From an uncultured Bacilli bacterium (GTDB lineage: Bacteria > Bacillota_I > Bacilli_A > RF39 > UBA660): a stretch of DNA of 44,030 nt. The notes beneath the pieces are model-generated. The model worked only from the letters and a program-made list of their open reading frames with translations. It was not told where the DNA came from and ran no database searches. Made by a program: the position numbers and the translations under genes. Location: contig CALVUU010000005.1 of assembly GCA_944363655.1 (NCBI GenBank), positions 1 to 44,030 on the forward strand, read 5' to 3'. Below, in pieces: positions 24,949-33,403 of this stretch. How positions within the stretch are numbered: position 1 is the first letter of the stretch; the number at the start of each line of letters is the position of its first letter.

Positions 24949-25113
24949 TTACACACTATCTTCCGTAATTTTTTCTATTTGTTGTAAAATATTTTCTTTG
25001 TTTTCAATATTTTTCTTTAAATTATTATTTTCAATTTTCAAATTTTCAATAGCTTGTTCTAATTTTTTTAATTCTTCATCTAATATAGCAAAAAATTTAT
25101 CTTCTAATTCCAT
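24949..25113 (-). CDS. 54-residue coiled-coil protein
   Basis: ATG 25113 with GGGAG 6 bases upstream opens a 54-residue acidic/basic heptad-like protein (MELEDKFFAILDEELKKLEQ, then repeated I/L-E-N-K pattern to EDSV). It is one continuous coiled coil without hydrophobic membrane segments. It overlaps the last 17 bases of the alpha-CTD-repeat gene, so translation is coupled. It might be a dimerising partner for that protein, or a ZapB-like structural peptide; both are inference. Confidence 0.65.
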   Translation of the reverse strand: MELEDKFFAILDEELKKLEQAIENLKIENNNLKKNIENKENILQQIEKITEDSV

Positions 25114-25999
25114 CATTAACTCCCAATTGTTTATATTCTTTTATCGCATTTAAAATTAATTCATCAAGCTCTTTTTCTTTTTTAAGTAATTCTTTTCTCT
25201 CTTCCATTAAAGCATTAAATTTTTTAAGTAATTCTTCCTTTTTTTCAACTCTAGTTTTAATTTCTTGACTTACAAGTTTTTCATTTTCTATTTCTTTTTC
25301 AGATAAATGTTCTTTACCTAATAGTATTGTTTCTTTTTCTTGAAAAGTTATACCTAAATTCGCCATAGCATTTTTTATTTCTTCTTCTCCCATTTTACCA
25401 ATGCCATATAATTTAAAAACTTTAGGTCCATAAGATATTAAATCTTCAACAGTAAATATATCAGCACGATATAAAGCATTAGCAACAGTATTGCTTATAT
25501 TTAACGCATCCTTTAGTAAAGGTATATTTTGAGCTTGATATTTAGCAATTTTATCTTTATAACTATCTCTTTCATCAGGGAAATTAAATCCAAGTTTATG
25601 AACATAATCCCTTAATTCCTTTATACTATTGTTTCCAACATTTCTTAGTCTAATTATTTTTATATAATTAGTTGTAAGAAGATCACCAAGATATTTAATA
25701 TTACTATTTTTAAGAGCATGTATTAATCTCGTACTTAAATGTAAGTCATCAACCTTAATAAATATGTATTCATCAGGAATGTTATATTGTTTATATCTTA
25801 TTTTATCAAAGTCAAACAAGTAACTTTTATTCATTAGGGCATTACGAACTACACTAAATCCAACTGGACTTACTATATTTAAAATAGTAACTACTTCTGA
25901 TTCAGACATAGAAATTAACTTTTCAATAGTTGTAATATTTGCCTTTTTTAAAATATTAATATAAGATGTATCAACATCTAGCATTTCAATTGTATGCAT
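25097..25999 (-). CDS. protein with three RNA-polymerase-alpha-CTD-like modules and a coiled-coil tail
   Basis: From ATG 25999 (GGAGGA just upstream) the protein has 300 residues. Three repeats resemble the helix-hairpin-helix fold of the RpoA C-terminal domain ('L.ls.R..n.L....i.tv.dL......l..i...G..s..ei...l..lG'): residues about 5-60 (NILKKANITTIEKLISMSES), 70-145 (LHLSTRLIHALKNSNIKYLG, IIRLRNVGNNSIKELRDYVHKLGF) and 160-220 (ISNTVANALYRADIFTVEDL, LYGIGKMGEEEIKNAMANLGI). A Glu/Lys-rich coiled coil fills 225-300. Such modules bind DNA or transcription proteins. It is likely a transcription-associated or nucleoid protein, but no close named homologue comes to mind. Confidence 0.75.
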   Translation of the reverse strand: MHTIEMLDVDTSYINILKKANITTIEKLISMSESEVVTILNIVSPVGFSVVRNALMNKSYLFDFDKIRYKQYNIPDEYIFIKVDDLHLSTRLIHALKNSNIKYLGDLLTTNYIKIIRLRNVGNNSIKELRDYVHKLGFNFPDERDSYKDKIAKYQAQNIPLLKDALNISNTVANALYRADIFTVEDLISYGPKVFKLYGIGKMGEEEIKNAMANLGITFQEKETILLGKEHLSEKEIENEKLVSQEIKTRVEKKEELLKKFNALMEERKELLKKEKELDELILNAIKEYKQLGVNDGIRR

Positions 26000-26018
26000 A
26001 ATTCCTCCATTTGCCATT

Positions 26019-26046
26019 ATTATATAATAATCAATTTTAAAGTCAA
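26019..26046 (-). promoter_or_regulatory. promoter TTGACT-16-TATAAT of the alpha-CTD-repeat gene
   Basis: -35 TTGACT at 26046-26041, -10 TATAAT at 26024-26019 on the minus strand. Confidence 0.75.
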
Positions 26047-26429
26047 GAAAAAAATCACGAGGAGTTATAGAAGAAATACAATATGGGGAAATATAAGTAT
26101 GGGGAATTACCTTTTTAGAATAATTAATAACTGCCTGTTTAGTATTTTTACTTTTTAAGTTCTAAATAACAATTTAATTCAGATATTTTAAGAATTTTAA
26201 TTAAAAGAAGATTTTGTTCCATTCTTTACAATAGTATTTTCATTGATACAGCCAATACAAAAAAGTCGTTAAAAATAACATTTTTATCTTCCATATTTAG
26301 AGTTTTTAGTATACAATTATTTATAGACATTGACATCAACTACCTTTTTAACAGGGGTAGATGTTGATGTCTATTTTTTTTGCCTTAAAAAGAGTGATAA
26401 AATTTCTTTTATCACTCCTCAATGTTTAA
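26047..26429. other. non-coding stretch with hairpins
   Basis: No supported gene. Near-complementary GACATCAAC/GTTGATGTC arms enclose a TACC/GGTA pairing (about 26328-26371) followed by eight T, a terminator shape on the plus strand. A perfect 11-bp hairpin GAGTGATAAAA/TTTTATCACTC lies at 26392-26417. Confidence 0.5.
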
Positions 26430-26552
26430 GAACCACTTTGTCCTAAATTAACATCTTTTAATAATTTAACCAAAGAAGATATTAAATATTTAGAAAATGT
26501 TATCAATAATATTCCTCGTGATTCTTTAAATGGCTTATCGTCTTATCAATAA
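26430..26552 (+). pseudogene. C-terminal remnant of an IS30-like transposase
   Basis: Forty codons remain open to a TAA stop, reading LTSFNNLTKEDIKYLENVIN and then NIPRDSLNGLSSYQ. This matches the last part of IS30 family transposases ('f..vt.e.i..i...iNnrPR..L...sP'). There is no start codon and the frame begins right after a stop. The DDE core is absent. A 10-bp inverted pair TATCGTCTTA/TAAGACGATA surrounds the downstream 85 bases (26536-26545, 26621-26630). It is a relic of a past insertion. Confidence 0.5.
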
Positions 26553-26701
26553 ATATAAATTTCCATTACTTATTAGGATTTGTATTATGAATACTTGATA
26601 AAATTAATTGTTTCCTTAACTAAGACGATATTTTTTTTGCAAGAAACAAATTTTCCTTGCGACATATATATTACCAAATTTTCAAGATTTTGGCAAATTT
26701 T
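26553..26701. other. non-coding stretch between transposase remnant and glucosaminidase
   Basis: AT-rich with a T8 tract after TAAGACGATA and a weak GCAAG/CTTGC pairing at about 26639-26662. No gene seen. Confidence 0.4.
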
Positions 26702-27517
26702 TTAAATTTCTTTTAGGGCTAATACATCAGCAATACTTACATTTATATCTGTATTACGATAATTATCTAAAGCATTGTTTACTTTACTTACCCAACTAGG
26801 TTTAGCTATTTTTATACCATTTTCATTAAATGTTGGATTATAAATACGCCCTATTGCTTCAACTGTTGTAAGACCTTTACCAAAATAACCTTCACTAAGT
26901 AGTTTTATATAACTTAAAATACCATATTCAATATTTTTATATTTTATAAGTGATCCTCGAGACATCCCACCAAAGATATTGTTTTTATTTAGCATACTTT
27001 GGACAGTATATCCTGATTCTACCTGGGCAATAGCTGCAGCGATAGAAAAATCAACATTTATATATATATTACTAAAATACTTAATTAAGGCTATCATATA
27101 TTCCTTAGAATCATTACATGGATCTAATGTTTTATCAAATAATTCTTTATTGTTATCTTCTAAGGCTAATAGATATTCAATTAAAGTGTATTCTAAATTA
27201 TCAGTATTCATTAAATCAATACTTTGGTAATCTTTTTTTAATTGGTTTACTAAAGTATCTTTATCTATTTTAAATACATCAGCAAAGAAATTAATAGTAT
27301 CTAGGTTATCATTAATATAAATAGTTACTAATTCTTCTTCGCTCAATACTCTTTTAGATTCAGCTTCATTTGCGTTTGCTTCAAAAGTACTTATGGAACT
27401 AACTAAGAACTCTTGAGGCGATGATCGGTGATATAATAGTAACATTACTATTAATATCATCACCCCCAAAATCACTAAAATTATCCCCTTTTTATTACTT
27501 ATTATATAATCTTTCAT
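26702..27517 (-). CDS. membrane-anchored glucosaminidase-like peptidoglycan hydrolase
   Basis: The protein has 271 residues: a positively charged N-terminus, one signal-anchor helix at about 9-30 (GIILVILGVMILIVMLLLY), a helical linker, and a C-terminal lysozyme-like domain. In it SIAAAIAQVESGYTVQSMLN provides the likely catalytic Glu, followed by NNIFGG, YKNIEYGILSYIKLLSEGYFG and RIYNPTFNENG...PSWVSKVN, the order seen in GH73/glucosaminidase enzymes that cut cell-wall glycan strands. It acts outside the membrane. The AAGGAGA sequence is 13 bases before ATG, an unusually long gap. Confidence 0.82.
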   Translation of the reverse strand: MKDYIISNKKGIILVILGVMILIVMLLLYHRSSPQEFLVSSISTFEANANEAESKRVLSEEELVTIYINDNLDTINFFADVFKIDKDTLVNQLKKDYQSIDLMNTDNLEYTLIEYLLALEDNNKELFDKTLDPCNDSKEYMIALIKYFSNIYINVDFSIAAAIAQVESGYTVQSMLNKNNIFGGMSRGSLIKYKNIEYGILSYIKLLSEGYFGKGLTTVEAIGRIYNPTFNENGIKIAKPSWVSKVNNALDNYRNTDINVSIADVLALKEI

Positions 27518-27626
27518 ATATTTATTATACTCTCCTTATTTCAAGTATGCTCATAATTATACCACAAAATACCTAAAATTGCAAATTTGCTGGGGCAAAA
27601 TCCTTACTTTTAAGCATAAATAAGCC

Positions 27627-27659
27627 AAAAAATAGCAGTAATATAAAACTGCTATTTTT
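27627..27659 (-). terminator. terminator of the helical protein gene
   Basis: AAAATAGCAGT pairs with ACTGCTATTTT around an 8-base loop, followed by T residues on the minus strand. Confidence 0.85.
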
Positions 27660-27672
27660 AACTATTTTGTAT

Positions 27673-28944
27673 TTATATCTTATATTTATCTCTTTTTCGC
27701 CAAATAGGAATTCTTACTAAAGATGTCGATTTTGTATTAGAATGACTATCTAAGTAATCCATAGCCGCAGTATTATATTCTACTACTGCTTTACTAAAAG
27801 ACATTTCTTGATAAACAACTTCATATTCCATATTATGTTTTAACTCATCTAACTTATCTTCCGGCATTTTAATTACCATTTCAATAAAATCAAGCAACCG
27901 ATTACTAAATATAACTTCATTTCGATATATAGCACTACCAACTAAATCATAATGTTTTTTACTAGGCATTTTAAATAATGATTGAATCACATTAATTGCG
28001 GTCTTAAAATCGAGACTGTCTAATAAATACTTTATATCTTGAGTTAATTCACTCTTAGGTATTTTACTTATTAATATACCATTTATTACATTATCAAGAG
28101 CACCATAAGCCATTAATTTATCATTAAAAACAATGGAATAAAAATCGGTTGAATCAACTTCATCTTTAATATATAACTCAGCATAAATATTTAACCATTT
28201 TCTTACATCTTCTTCGTTTTTATCAAATTTATCCGCTATATGCATAATATCCCAAATTACAAAGCCAAGCTTTGGATATTCTAATAAAATTTTAAGATAA
28301 ATATAAAACTTAGAAGCGTTTATATTTGATGGAGTCAAATGGAAAAATTGATAAATTTTTTCCAATATGGAAGATTTTTGAGACATGTTAATTTCTTGAT
28401 CTGCCAAAATTTCTTCTAATTTTAAACATACTGTATCTTTCAAAGTATTTGGCATATTTTTAAAATTATCTAAATCAAAAATTTCCATTACATTATTGGC
28501 TTTTTCTTTCCATTTTTTCGCTTCAAAATAGCACATTTGGGGAATACCCATTGAAGCAAATTTGACTACTCTATAAATTGTTTCAGAATTCATATCAGGA
28601 TTTTTTTCTAAATCATAAGCAGTAGTAACATCAAATGAGGGATTATCACAAATTAAATCCAAACAATTAGCATAATAATATCTATGATTCAAATTTTTAT
28701 CTTTTATCAATTTAAAAATATTATCTAAAAGTATACTTTGTATTGATATATCTTCTATAATACCTATAAAATTTAGAACTTCATAGGTTTCATTTTTATT
28801 AGAATCACTTAAACTTTTAAAATATTCTGAAGAAAGTATTTTTATTACTTTTTCTTGTAATGGTTCGTCTTGCCATCTTTTTACTACATTATATGCTTCA
28901 CTACCTAAAGTAAAATATACTTTTAATGCTTGTAGCTTCTTCAT
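27673..28944 (-). CDS. all-helical protein downstream of HerA, unknown function
   Basis: This soluble protein of 423 residues appears to be entirely helical with HEAT/TPR-like alternation (for example HRYYYANCLDLICDNPSF, VVKFASMGIPQMCYFEAKKW, LDNVINGILISKIPKSEL). No enzymatic motif is visible. The start is ATG 28944, supported by AGAGGT; a longer reading frame upstream lacks a ribosome binding site. It follows the HerA-like gene by ~80 bases with a terminator between, on the same strand. I recognise no family; it could be a scaffold or a partner of the ATPase, which is speculation. Confidence 0.55.
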   Translation of the reverse strand: MKKLQALKVYFTLGSEAYNVVKRWQDEPLQEKVIKILSSEYFKSLSDSNKNETYEVLNFIGIIEDISIQSILLDNIFKLIKDKNLNHRYYYANCLDLICDNPSFDVTTAYDLEKNPDMNSETIYRVVKFASMGIPQMCYFEAKKWKEKANNVMEIFDLDNFKNMPNTLKDTVCLKLEEILADQEINMSQKSSILEKIYQFFHLTPSNINASKFYIYLKILLEYPKLGFVIWDIMHIADKFDKNEEDVRKWLNIYAELYIKDEVDSTDFYSIVFNDKLMAYGALDNVINGILISKIPKSELTQDIKYLLDSLDFKTAINVIQSLFKMPSKKHYDLVGSAIYRNEVIFSNRLLDFIEMVIKMPEDKLDELKHNMEYEVVYQEMSFSKAVVEYNTAAMDYLDSHSNTKSTSLVRIPIWRKRDKYKI

Positions 28945-29000
28945 AAATACCTCTTTTCTATAAATATATTCTATCATTAAATATTTTGACAAGCAAGAAA

Positions 29001-29025
29001 AAAGATACTGTAATTAGTATCTTTA
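29001..29025 (-). terminator. terminator of the HerA-like gene
   Basis: Perfect 9-bp stem AAAGATACT/AGTATCTTT with a 6-base loop followed by T residues; the stem overlaps the stop codon. Confidence 0.85.
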
Positions 29026-30900
29026 AGCAGCAATAATTTCTGGATCTGTTGACATTGGGGTATCTGATAAAGCTTCTATGTTTGGTATATTTTGTTGATT
29101 TTCTACTGTATTTATTGGATCTTGGGTATTACCACTAGTAGTACCATTAACTTCTAATTTCCAACAACTAGATACATCACAGTTACTACTAAATGGCATT
29201 GGATTAGGCATTTCCATTTTAACAATCATTGGTATTTTAAATGCTCCCCCAAAACATACGCAATTTCCTGGTTGTAATACTTTTTGTTTATCTAAAATAT
29301 CTGCTGAAATATTTGGAAGCATTTCGCCGATATATTTAATATCCAGTGGGTGTGTCATCTTAAATATTAAGAAATTATTACATTGAGCTATAACTGTATC
29401 TGATATTTCAACTGGTCTTTGACTTATTATATCAAGTATTACCCCATATTTTCTTCCTTCTTTAGCAATACGGTCAAATATATTATAACCTAGTAAAAAT
29501 GTATCATTATCTTTTTGAATATATCTGTGCGCTTCTTCTAAGAATAGATGAAATGGTATTTTAGCTCTTTCTTTGCTTTCTTTAGAAAAATCAAATATTA
29601 ATCTTGAAATAATCTTAACAAAAACTTTAGCAAAAGTATCATCGACATCTTCTAAGTTAATATTAATTATTTGAGCTTTACGGTTGCCAGTGGCAACTAA
29701 AGATGAAATATAATCTTTAACAGGAATGTATTCACTAGAAAAATAATTATTCATTTTACTATTAATAATGGAATTAAGTCTAACTCTAAGTATTACCGCA
29801 TCATCGTGTAAGTTTTGATTGTGTTGAAAACCTTCACTAATTAAAGTAAATTCCATAGCTTTAGCAAAGTCTTTTAAAGAATAGCTGGCAGTCTCAGGAG
29901 CTTTAATAGAATCTAAGTCATCATTTATCTTACCTAAAATGTAATTGGTAATTAAAACTGATTCTCCAAAATTACCATTGGAATCGATTTCAAAACATTC
30001 ACTAAATGTTCTAGTATAACCAAGACCCGGAATAACGGAATCGAAATTAAATTCCGGAGTATTACATACTTCAATTATCGTAAATATTTCATTTTTCTTA
30101 CTAGCAACAGTTTCATTACTAAAAAGTACTGCAAGTAAGGCTTTAGCAATCAAATGATTTTTGTATGCCCTTGCTTCTTCAGTATCAGTTGAAAATATTT
30201 TTGCTAGTTTAATTGTATGCTCAATTATAGGAAGTTGTGCATGATTTGCGGCTTGTAACAATAGTGCCATATCATCAAGTTCTAGTAAACTTACTGGTAT
30301 TTTTAATAAAATATCTGATTCATCTGTGGGATTGGTTGTAATAAATTTATAACTATAATTAGGATTTATTTCATTTAATCTACCAAAAGCATTTTTGTAT
30401 TCACCAAATGAATCAAATATAAATAAATTAGCATTATATTGGATAGTATATTTATTATTAAATATATTTTGAATAATTCTTGCTACCCCACAAGACTTAC
30501 CACTACCAGAATTTCCAAATATTGCTAAGTGATTGGAAAATAAACTATTAATATTTGGACAAATATTAAATCCTTTATAAATAGCACTTTCTCCTAGAAT
30601 AAAACTTGAAGCATTATAAGTACCCACTAATTCCATAAGTTCTTCCGAATTAATCATTCTTATTTTACTAGTAAGCATGGGTTTTCTTAAAACCCCATTT
30701 ACATATTTACCATTAATATATTCTCCTAGAAATCTAATTTTAATTACTTCACTACCAAGTTCAAATACTTCTCCAAGTATTCTTTGATTATTTTCTTCAA
30801 ATATGACATTCATATTCATTAAATCGGCTTCGCTTGCCTCTTTTTGTAAGTTTTCAACATGGGCTTCACTATCCCCAATATAAACTATTTTTCCAAACAT
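29023..30900 (-). CDS. HerA-like hexameric ATPase (HAS-barrel plus RecA-like domain)
   Basis: This 625-residue protein has an N-terminal beta-rich HAS-barrel region (about 1-95, starting FGKIVYIGDSEAHVEN), Walker A GNSGSGKS (129-136) in a DUF87/HerA-type context, FIFDSFGEYKNAF (Walker B-like region of the first core), and IPFHLFLEEAHRYI followed by RKYGVILDIISQRPVEIS and FLIFKMTHPLDIKYI, all typical of HerA/FtsK-like DNA translocases. The last ~50 residues are a Pro/Thr/Asn-rich disordered tail. HerA works with NurA nuclease in archaea, and bacterial HerA-like proteins occur in DNA repair or phage defence. No nuclease gene is adjacent. AGGAGAG before ATG 30900 sets the start. Confidence 0.88.
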   Translation of the reverse strand: MFGKIVYIGDSEAHVENLQKEASEADLMNMNVIFEENNQRILGEVFELGSEVIKIRFLGEYINGKYVNGVLRKPMLTSKIRMINSEELMELVGTYNASSFILGESAIYKGFNICPNINSLFSNHLAIFGNSGSGKSCGVARIIQNIFNNKYTIQYNANLFIFDSFGEYKNAFGRLNEINPNYSYKFITTNPTDESDILLKIPVSLLELDDMALLLQAANHAQLPIIEHTIKLAKIFSTDTEEARAYKNHLIAKALLAVLFSNETVASKKNEIFTIIEVCNTPEFNFDSVIPGLGYTRTFSECFEIDSNGNFGESVLITNYILGKINDDLDSIKAPETASYSLKDFAKAMEFTLISEGFQHNQNLHDDAVILRVRLNSIINSKMNNYFSSEYIPVKDYISSLVATGNRKAQIININLEDVDDTFAKVFVKIISRLIFDFSKESKERAKIPFHLFLEEAHRYIQKDNDTFLLGYNIFDRIAKEGRKYGVILDIISQRPVEISDTVIAQCNNFLIFKMTHPLDIKYIGEMLPNISADILDKQKVLQPGNCVCFGGAFKIPMIVKMEMPNPMPFSSNCDVSSCWKLEVNGTTSGNTQDPINTVENQQNIPNIEALSDTPMSTDPEIIAA

Positions 30901-30955
30901 TTTTATCTCTCCTATGCTATATAAATTATAACATAGCAAAAGAAAAAGTAAAAGA

Positions 30956-31417
30956 TTATTTTACTTTAAATTCACGCTTTAAAAATTGATAATTATTTAA
31001 CTTTCCTTTGTCTATTCTAATAAAATATATAAGCATTTCATCACTATCAGTTATTTCTTTATTTACAATATATTCTATTATTGTACCTTCATCAGTTATA
31101 TTTAAATTAATTTCTTCAATTTTTAAATCATCTTCATAATATATATAATCAACGATATAATCATATTCATCAAAATTACCTGAAGTTAAAAATACATCAC
31201 GAGCAATACCTAAATCACGTAAAAGATCTGTATATTCTGTATATGCCGTTAGGAGGACTGATGAGTGTTTATTATTATCATTAGGTATAATTATACCTTC
31301 AGCAATTGTTCGATACCATTTTCCACCGTTACCTAACCATATTCCTAAGAATGCTGCAATAGATACAACTAATATTATTAAAACTCCTACTAATAAATGG
31401 TATTTTGTTACTTTCAT
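30956..31417 (-). CDS. small membrane-anchored protein, unknown function
   Basis: This protein of 153 residues has one N-terminal helix (YHLLVGVLIILVVSIAAFLGIWLG) and an acidic extracytoplasmic part (DNNKHSSVLLTAYTEYTDLL, FDEYDYIVDYIYYEDDLKIEE). No family recognised. The start at 31417 overlaps the upstream gene's stop as ATGA and has GGGAT nearby, so the pair is translationally coupled; the upstream in-frame ATG is not supported. Confidence 0.6.
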   Translation of the reverse strand: MKVTKYHLLVGVLIILVVSIAAFLGIWLGNGGKWYRTIAEGIIIPNDNNKHSSVLLTAYTEYTDLLRDLGIARDVFLTSGNFDEYDYIVDYIYYEDDLKIEEINLNITDEGTIIEYIVNKEITDSDEMLIYFIRIDKGKLNNYQFLKREFKVK

Positions 31418-32166
31418 ATAATCCCTGTTCCAATCCAATTATAATTATTTTTATTAATTATAAAATCACTTTGATACGTTACTATATTATCACTTAAGTA
31501 TTTATTAATATACATAGTAAATGGTATATTAGCTCGCACTAAATCATTGCTAGTAACAGTTAATAAAGAATCTTTATATAAACCATCTTTATATATATGA
31601 TAATGAGTAACATCATCAACTTTTTCTTCACTATAAAATAAAATATTTTCTATTAAAGAAATCTTATTATCACTAATATTTATTTTAGCAACTTTTCTAT
31701 CAGCTTTATAAAGAATACCATCATATTCTAAAGTAGTACAATTAAATATTTGATCATTATAAGTACAAGAATTTTTGCCATTAACATTAAAATCTTTATT
31801 TACGATAAAGGCATTATTACCATATAAATTATAAAGATTACTTATCATATCTCCGGAATTAAAAGAACTATTTTGATGATGAAAATAACCTTTGGTTAAT
31901 AAAATATCATTATCTATATCTTTTAGAGTTACATATTTATCTTGATAAGCCATTAAATAATTGGGACTATTTGTAAATACGTAAGGAATAATATTTTGTA
32001 ATTCTTGACTTAAAGTATCATTACCACCTTCAAAATTTATATTAGTAGTTACATTAATGTTTTCATTATTCCATTGCGTATACAATACTAAACATAAAGT
32101 AAATAGTAATAATAAAATTATAAATGCTAATATAATATTGGATTTAATTTCTTTAATATTTTTCAT
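31414..32166 (-). CDS. membrane-anchored extracytoplasmic protein, unknown function
   Basis: The protein has 250 residues with one signal-anchor helix at about 10-30 (IILAFIILLLLFTLCLVLY) and a Thr/Asn-rich outer domain with two cysteines close together (NSCTYNDQIFNCTTLEYDG), probably a disulfide. No family recognised. ATG 32166 is preferred because AGAGGT overlaps the alternative ATG at 32172. It begins a two-gene unit with the following small membrane protein and is driven by the 29-base promoter module shared with the gene at 8297. Confidence 0.6.
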   Translation of the reverse strand: MKNIKEIKSNIILAFIILLLLFTLCLVLYTQWNNENINVTTNINFEGGNDTLSQELQNIIPYVFTNSPNYLMAYQDKYVTLKDIDNDILLTKGYFHHQNSSFNSGDMISNLYNLYGNNAFIVNKDFNVNGKNSCTYNDQIFNCTTLEYDGILYKADRKVAKINISDNKISLIENILFYSEEKVDDVTHYHIYKDGLYKDSLLTVTSNDLVRANIPFTMYINKYLSDNIVTYQSDFIINKNNYNWIGTGII

Positions 32167-32194
32167 AGTCATACCTCTTTAAATTCTTATATTA

Positions 32195-32223
32195 ATTATA
32201 TCAAATATTTTATAAAATGTCTT
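32195..32223 (-). promoter_or_regulatory. promoter module AAGACA-17-TATAAT, copy of 8251-8279
   Basis: -35-like AAGACA at 32223-32218 and -10 TATAAT at 32200-32195. Spacer is identical to that at 8257-8273, including the palindrome ATTTTATAAAAT. Confidence 0.65.
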
Positions 32224-32278
32224 ATGTTATTTAACATTAATACTAAATGGTTTAATACTTTTAAATAAAAATTCTAAT

Positions 32279-32383
32279 TTATCTAAAAATTTCTTCCATT
32301 TTTTTAATCATATTCTGTAAGCCTTTAGATAACTTTGAAATAAAAAATTCGATATCATCTCTTATAAAATTATGTTTTTGCAT
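32279..32383 (-). CDS. 34-residue amphipathic peptide
   Basis: AAAGGAGG 7 bases before ATG 32383 is among the best ribosome binding sites in the window. The peptide (MQKHNFIRDDIEFFISKLSK, then GLQNMIKKMEEIFR) would form one amphipathic helix with Phe/Ile/Leu on one face and Lys/Asp/Glu on the other. No family recognised. It lies 20 bases after the BamE-like gene in the same direction. Confidence 0.6.
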   Translation of the reverse strand: MQKHNFIRDDIEFFISKLSKGLQNMIKKMEEIFR

Positions 32384-32403
32384 GCTTAATCCTCCTTTCT
32401 TTT

Positions 32404-32685
32404 TTAAGTTTTAATAACACTATCTATCTTAATTAATTTAAAATTATAATCGAAAGACATAGCTATATGATAACCTCCACTTGAAGAAGTATAATTCCAT
32501 TGTATTAAATAAGTATTTAACATTTCAGAAACAGAATTGGGAGTACCTAACAACTCTTTAACTTCATCTAAAGACATTCCAATTTCTAATTTTTCTAAAC
32601 TTTTATCAAAATCTTTTAATTTTTGGCTTTCAAGTATAGGAATAATTATTAAACCTATTACAAATAAAAAGTATAAAATAGCCAT
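32404..32685 (-). CDS. small membrane-anchored BamE/SmpA-like protein
   Basis: This protein of 93 residues has an N-terminal helix (ILYFLFVIGLIIIPI), then KLEIGMSLDEVKELLGTPNS, the hallmark 'i..GMs..eV...lG.P' of SmpA/BamE/DUF3862-like domains, and a beta-rich end (YLIQWNYTSSSGGYHIAMSF). In Gram-positives such domains occur in small lipoproteins and anchored proteins of unknown role, so an outer-membrane function does not apply. AAGGAAG sets ATG 32685 as the start. Confidence 0.75.
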   Translation of the reverse strand: MAILYFLFVIGLIIIPILESQKLKDFDKSLEKLEIGMSLDEVKELLGTPNSVSEMLNTYLIQWNYTSSSGGYHIAMSFDYNFKLIKIDSVIKT

Positions 32686-32706
32686 AACTAACACTTCCTT
32701 TCATAT

Positions 32707-33186
32707 TTATAATTCAATAGGTGTATAATTTATTAATTCAACTGAAACACATTTGTGTAATTTATTACTAAATTCCTCTCCTTCTAAAGGATTATTATGA
32801 ATATGACCATGCACATTTATATAACCTTTAGGTATATCTGTATCAGGTATTGGTTTATGAGATAGAATTAATTTTTTATCTTCAATTAAAGTTCTTGTTG
32901 GAAGTACAATAAAACCAAATTTATTATAGTATTCAACATTTTTACTATCATGATTACCTTTAATTAAATAAATTGTACCATTTAATCTTTTTACTAAATC
33001 AGTTATTTTACTATTTTTAAAAGCAAAATCACCTAAGTGATAAATGATATCATCTTTACCCACTACACTATTCCAATTATTAATTATTCTCTCATTCATT
33101 TCTTCAACATTTTGAAATGGTCGATTACAATATTTAATAATGTTTTCATGTCCAAAATGGGTATCTGATATATAAAATATTTTCAT
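32707..33186 (-). CDS. calcineurin-like metallophosphoesterase
   Basis: The 159-residue protein carries the full metal-site order: ISDTHFGHENI (D..H), HLGDFAF (GD), IKGNHDS (GNHD), LSHKPI (H) and VHGHIHN (GHxH). This compact class hydrolyses phosphomonoesters or diesters with two metal ions; the substrate is unknown. It is cytoplasmic. The ribosome binding site is weak (AAGTGAGAT). It heads the run of small minus-strand genes. Confidence 0.9.
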   Translation of the reverse strand: MKIFYISDTHFGHENIIKYCNRPFQNVEEMNERIINNWNSVVGKDDIIYHLGDFAFKNSKITDLVKRLNGTIYLIKGNHDSKNVEYYNKFGFIVLPTRTLIEDKKLILSHKPIPDTDIPKGYINVHGHIHNNPLEGEEFSNKLHKCVSVELINYTPIEL

Positions 33187-33279
33187 TTTATCTCACTTCT
33201 CTAACCAATTAAATTGTACTAAATTTATTATAAAAAGTCTATAATTAATATTTTTTGTTGGAATACTTTTTAAATTTTA

Positions 33280-33322
33280 AAAAATCCAAATTTATTTTTT
33301 ACATTATAAATTTTGGATTTTT
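33280..33322 (-). terminator. long-arm inverted repeat between pseudogene and metallophosphoesterase
   Basis: AAAAATCCAAA pairs with TTTGGATTTTT (11 bp) over a 21-base loop with T runs on both sides; probable terminator of the pseudogene transcript. Confidence 0.6.
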
Positions 33323-33403
33323 ATGTAATTTCTACAATTCTATTGTTTTTCCAATATGTTCAACTTTGTTCTATTAACCTTTTATTGCGGACTTTGGATA
33401 TGC

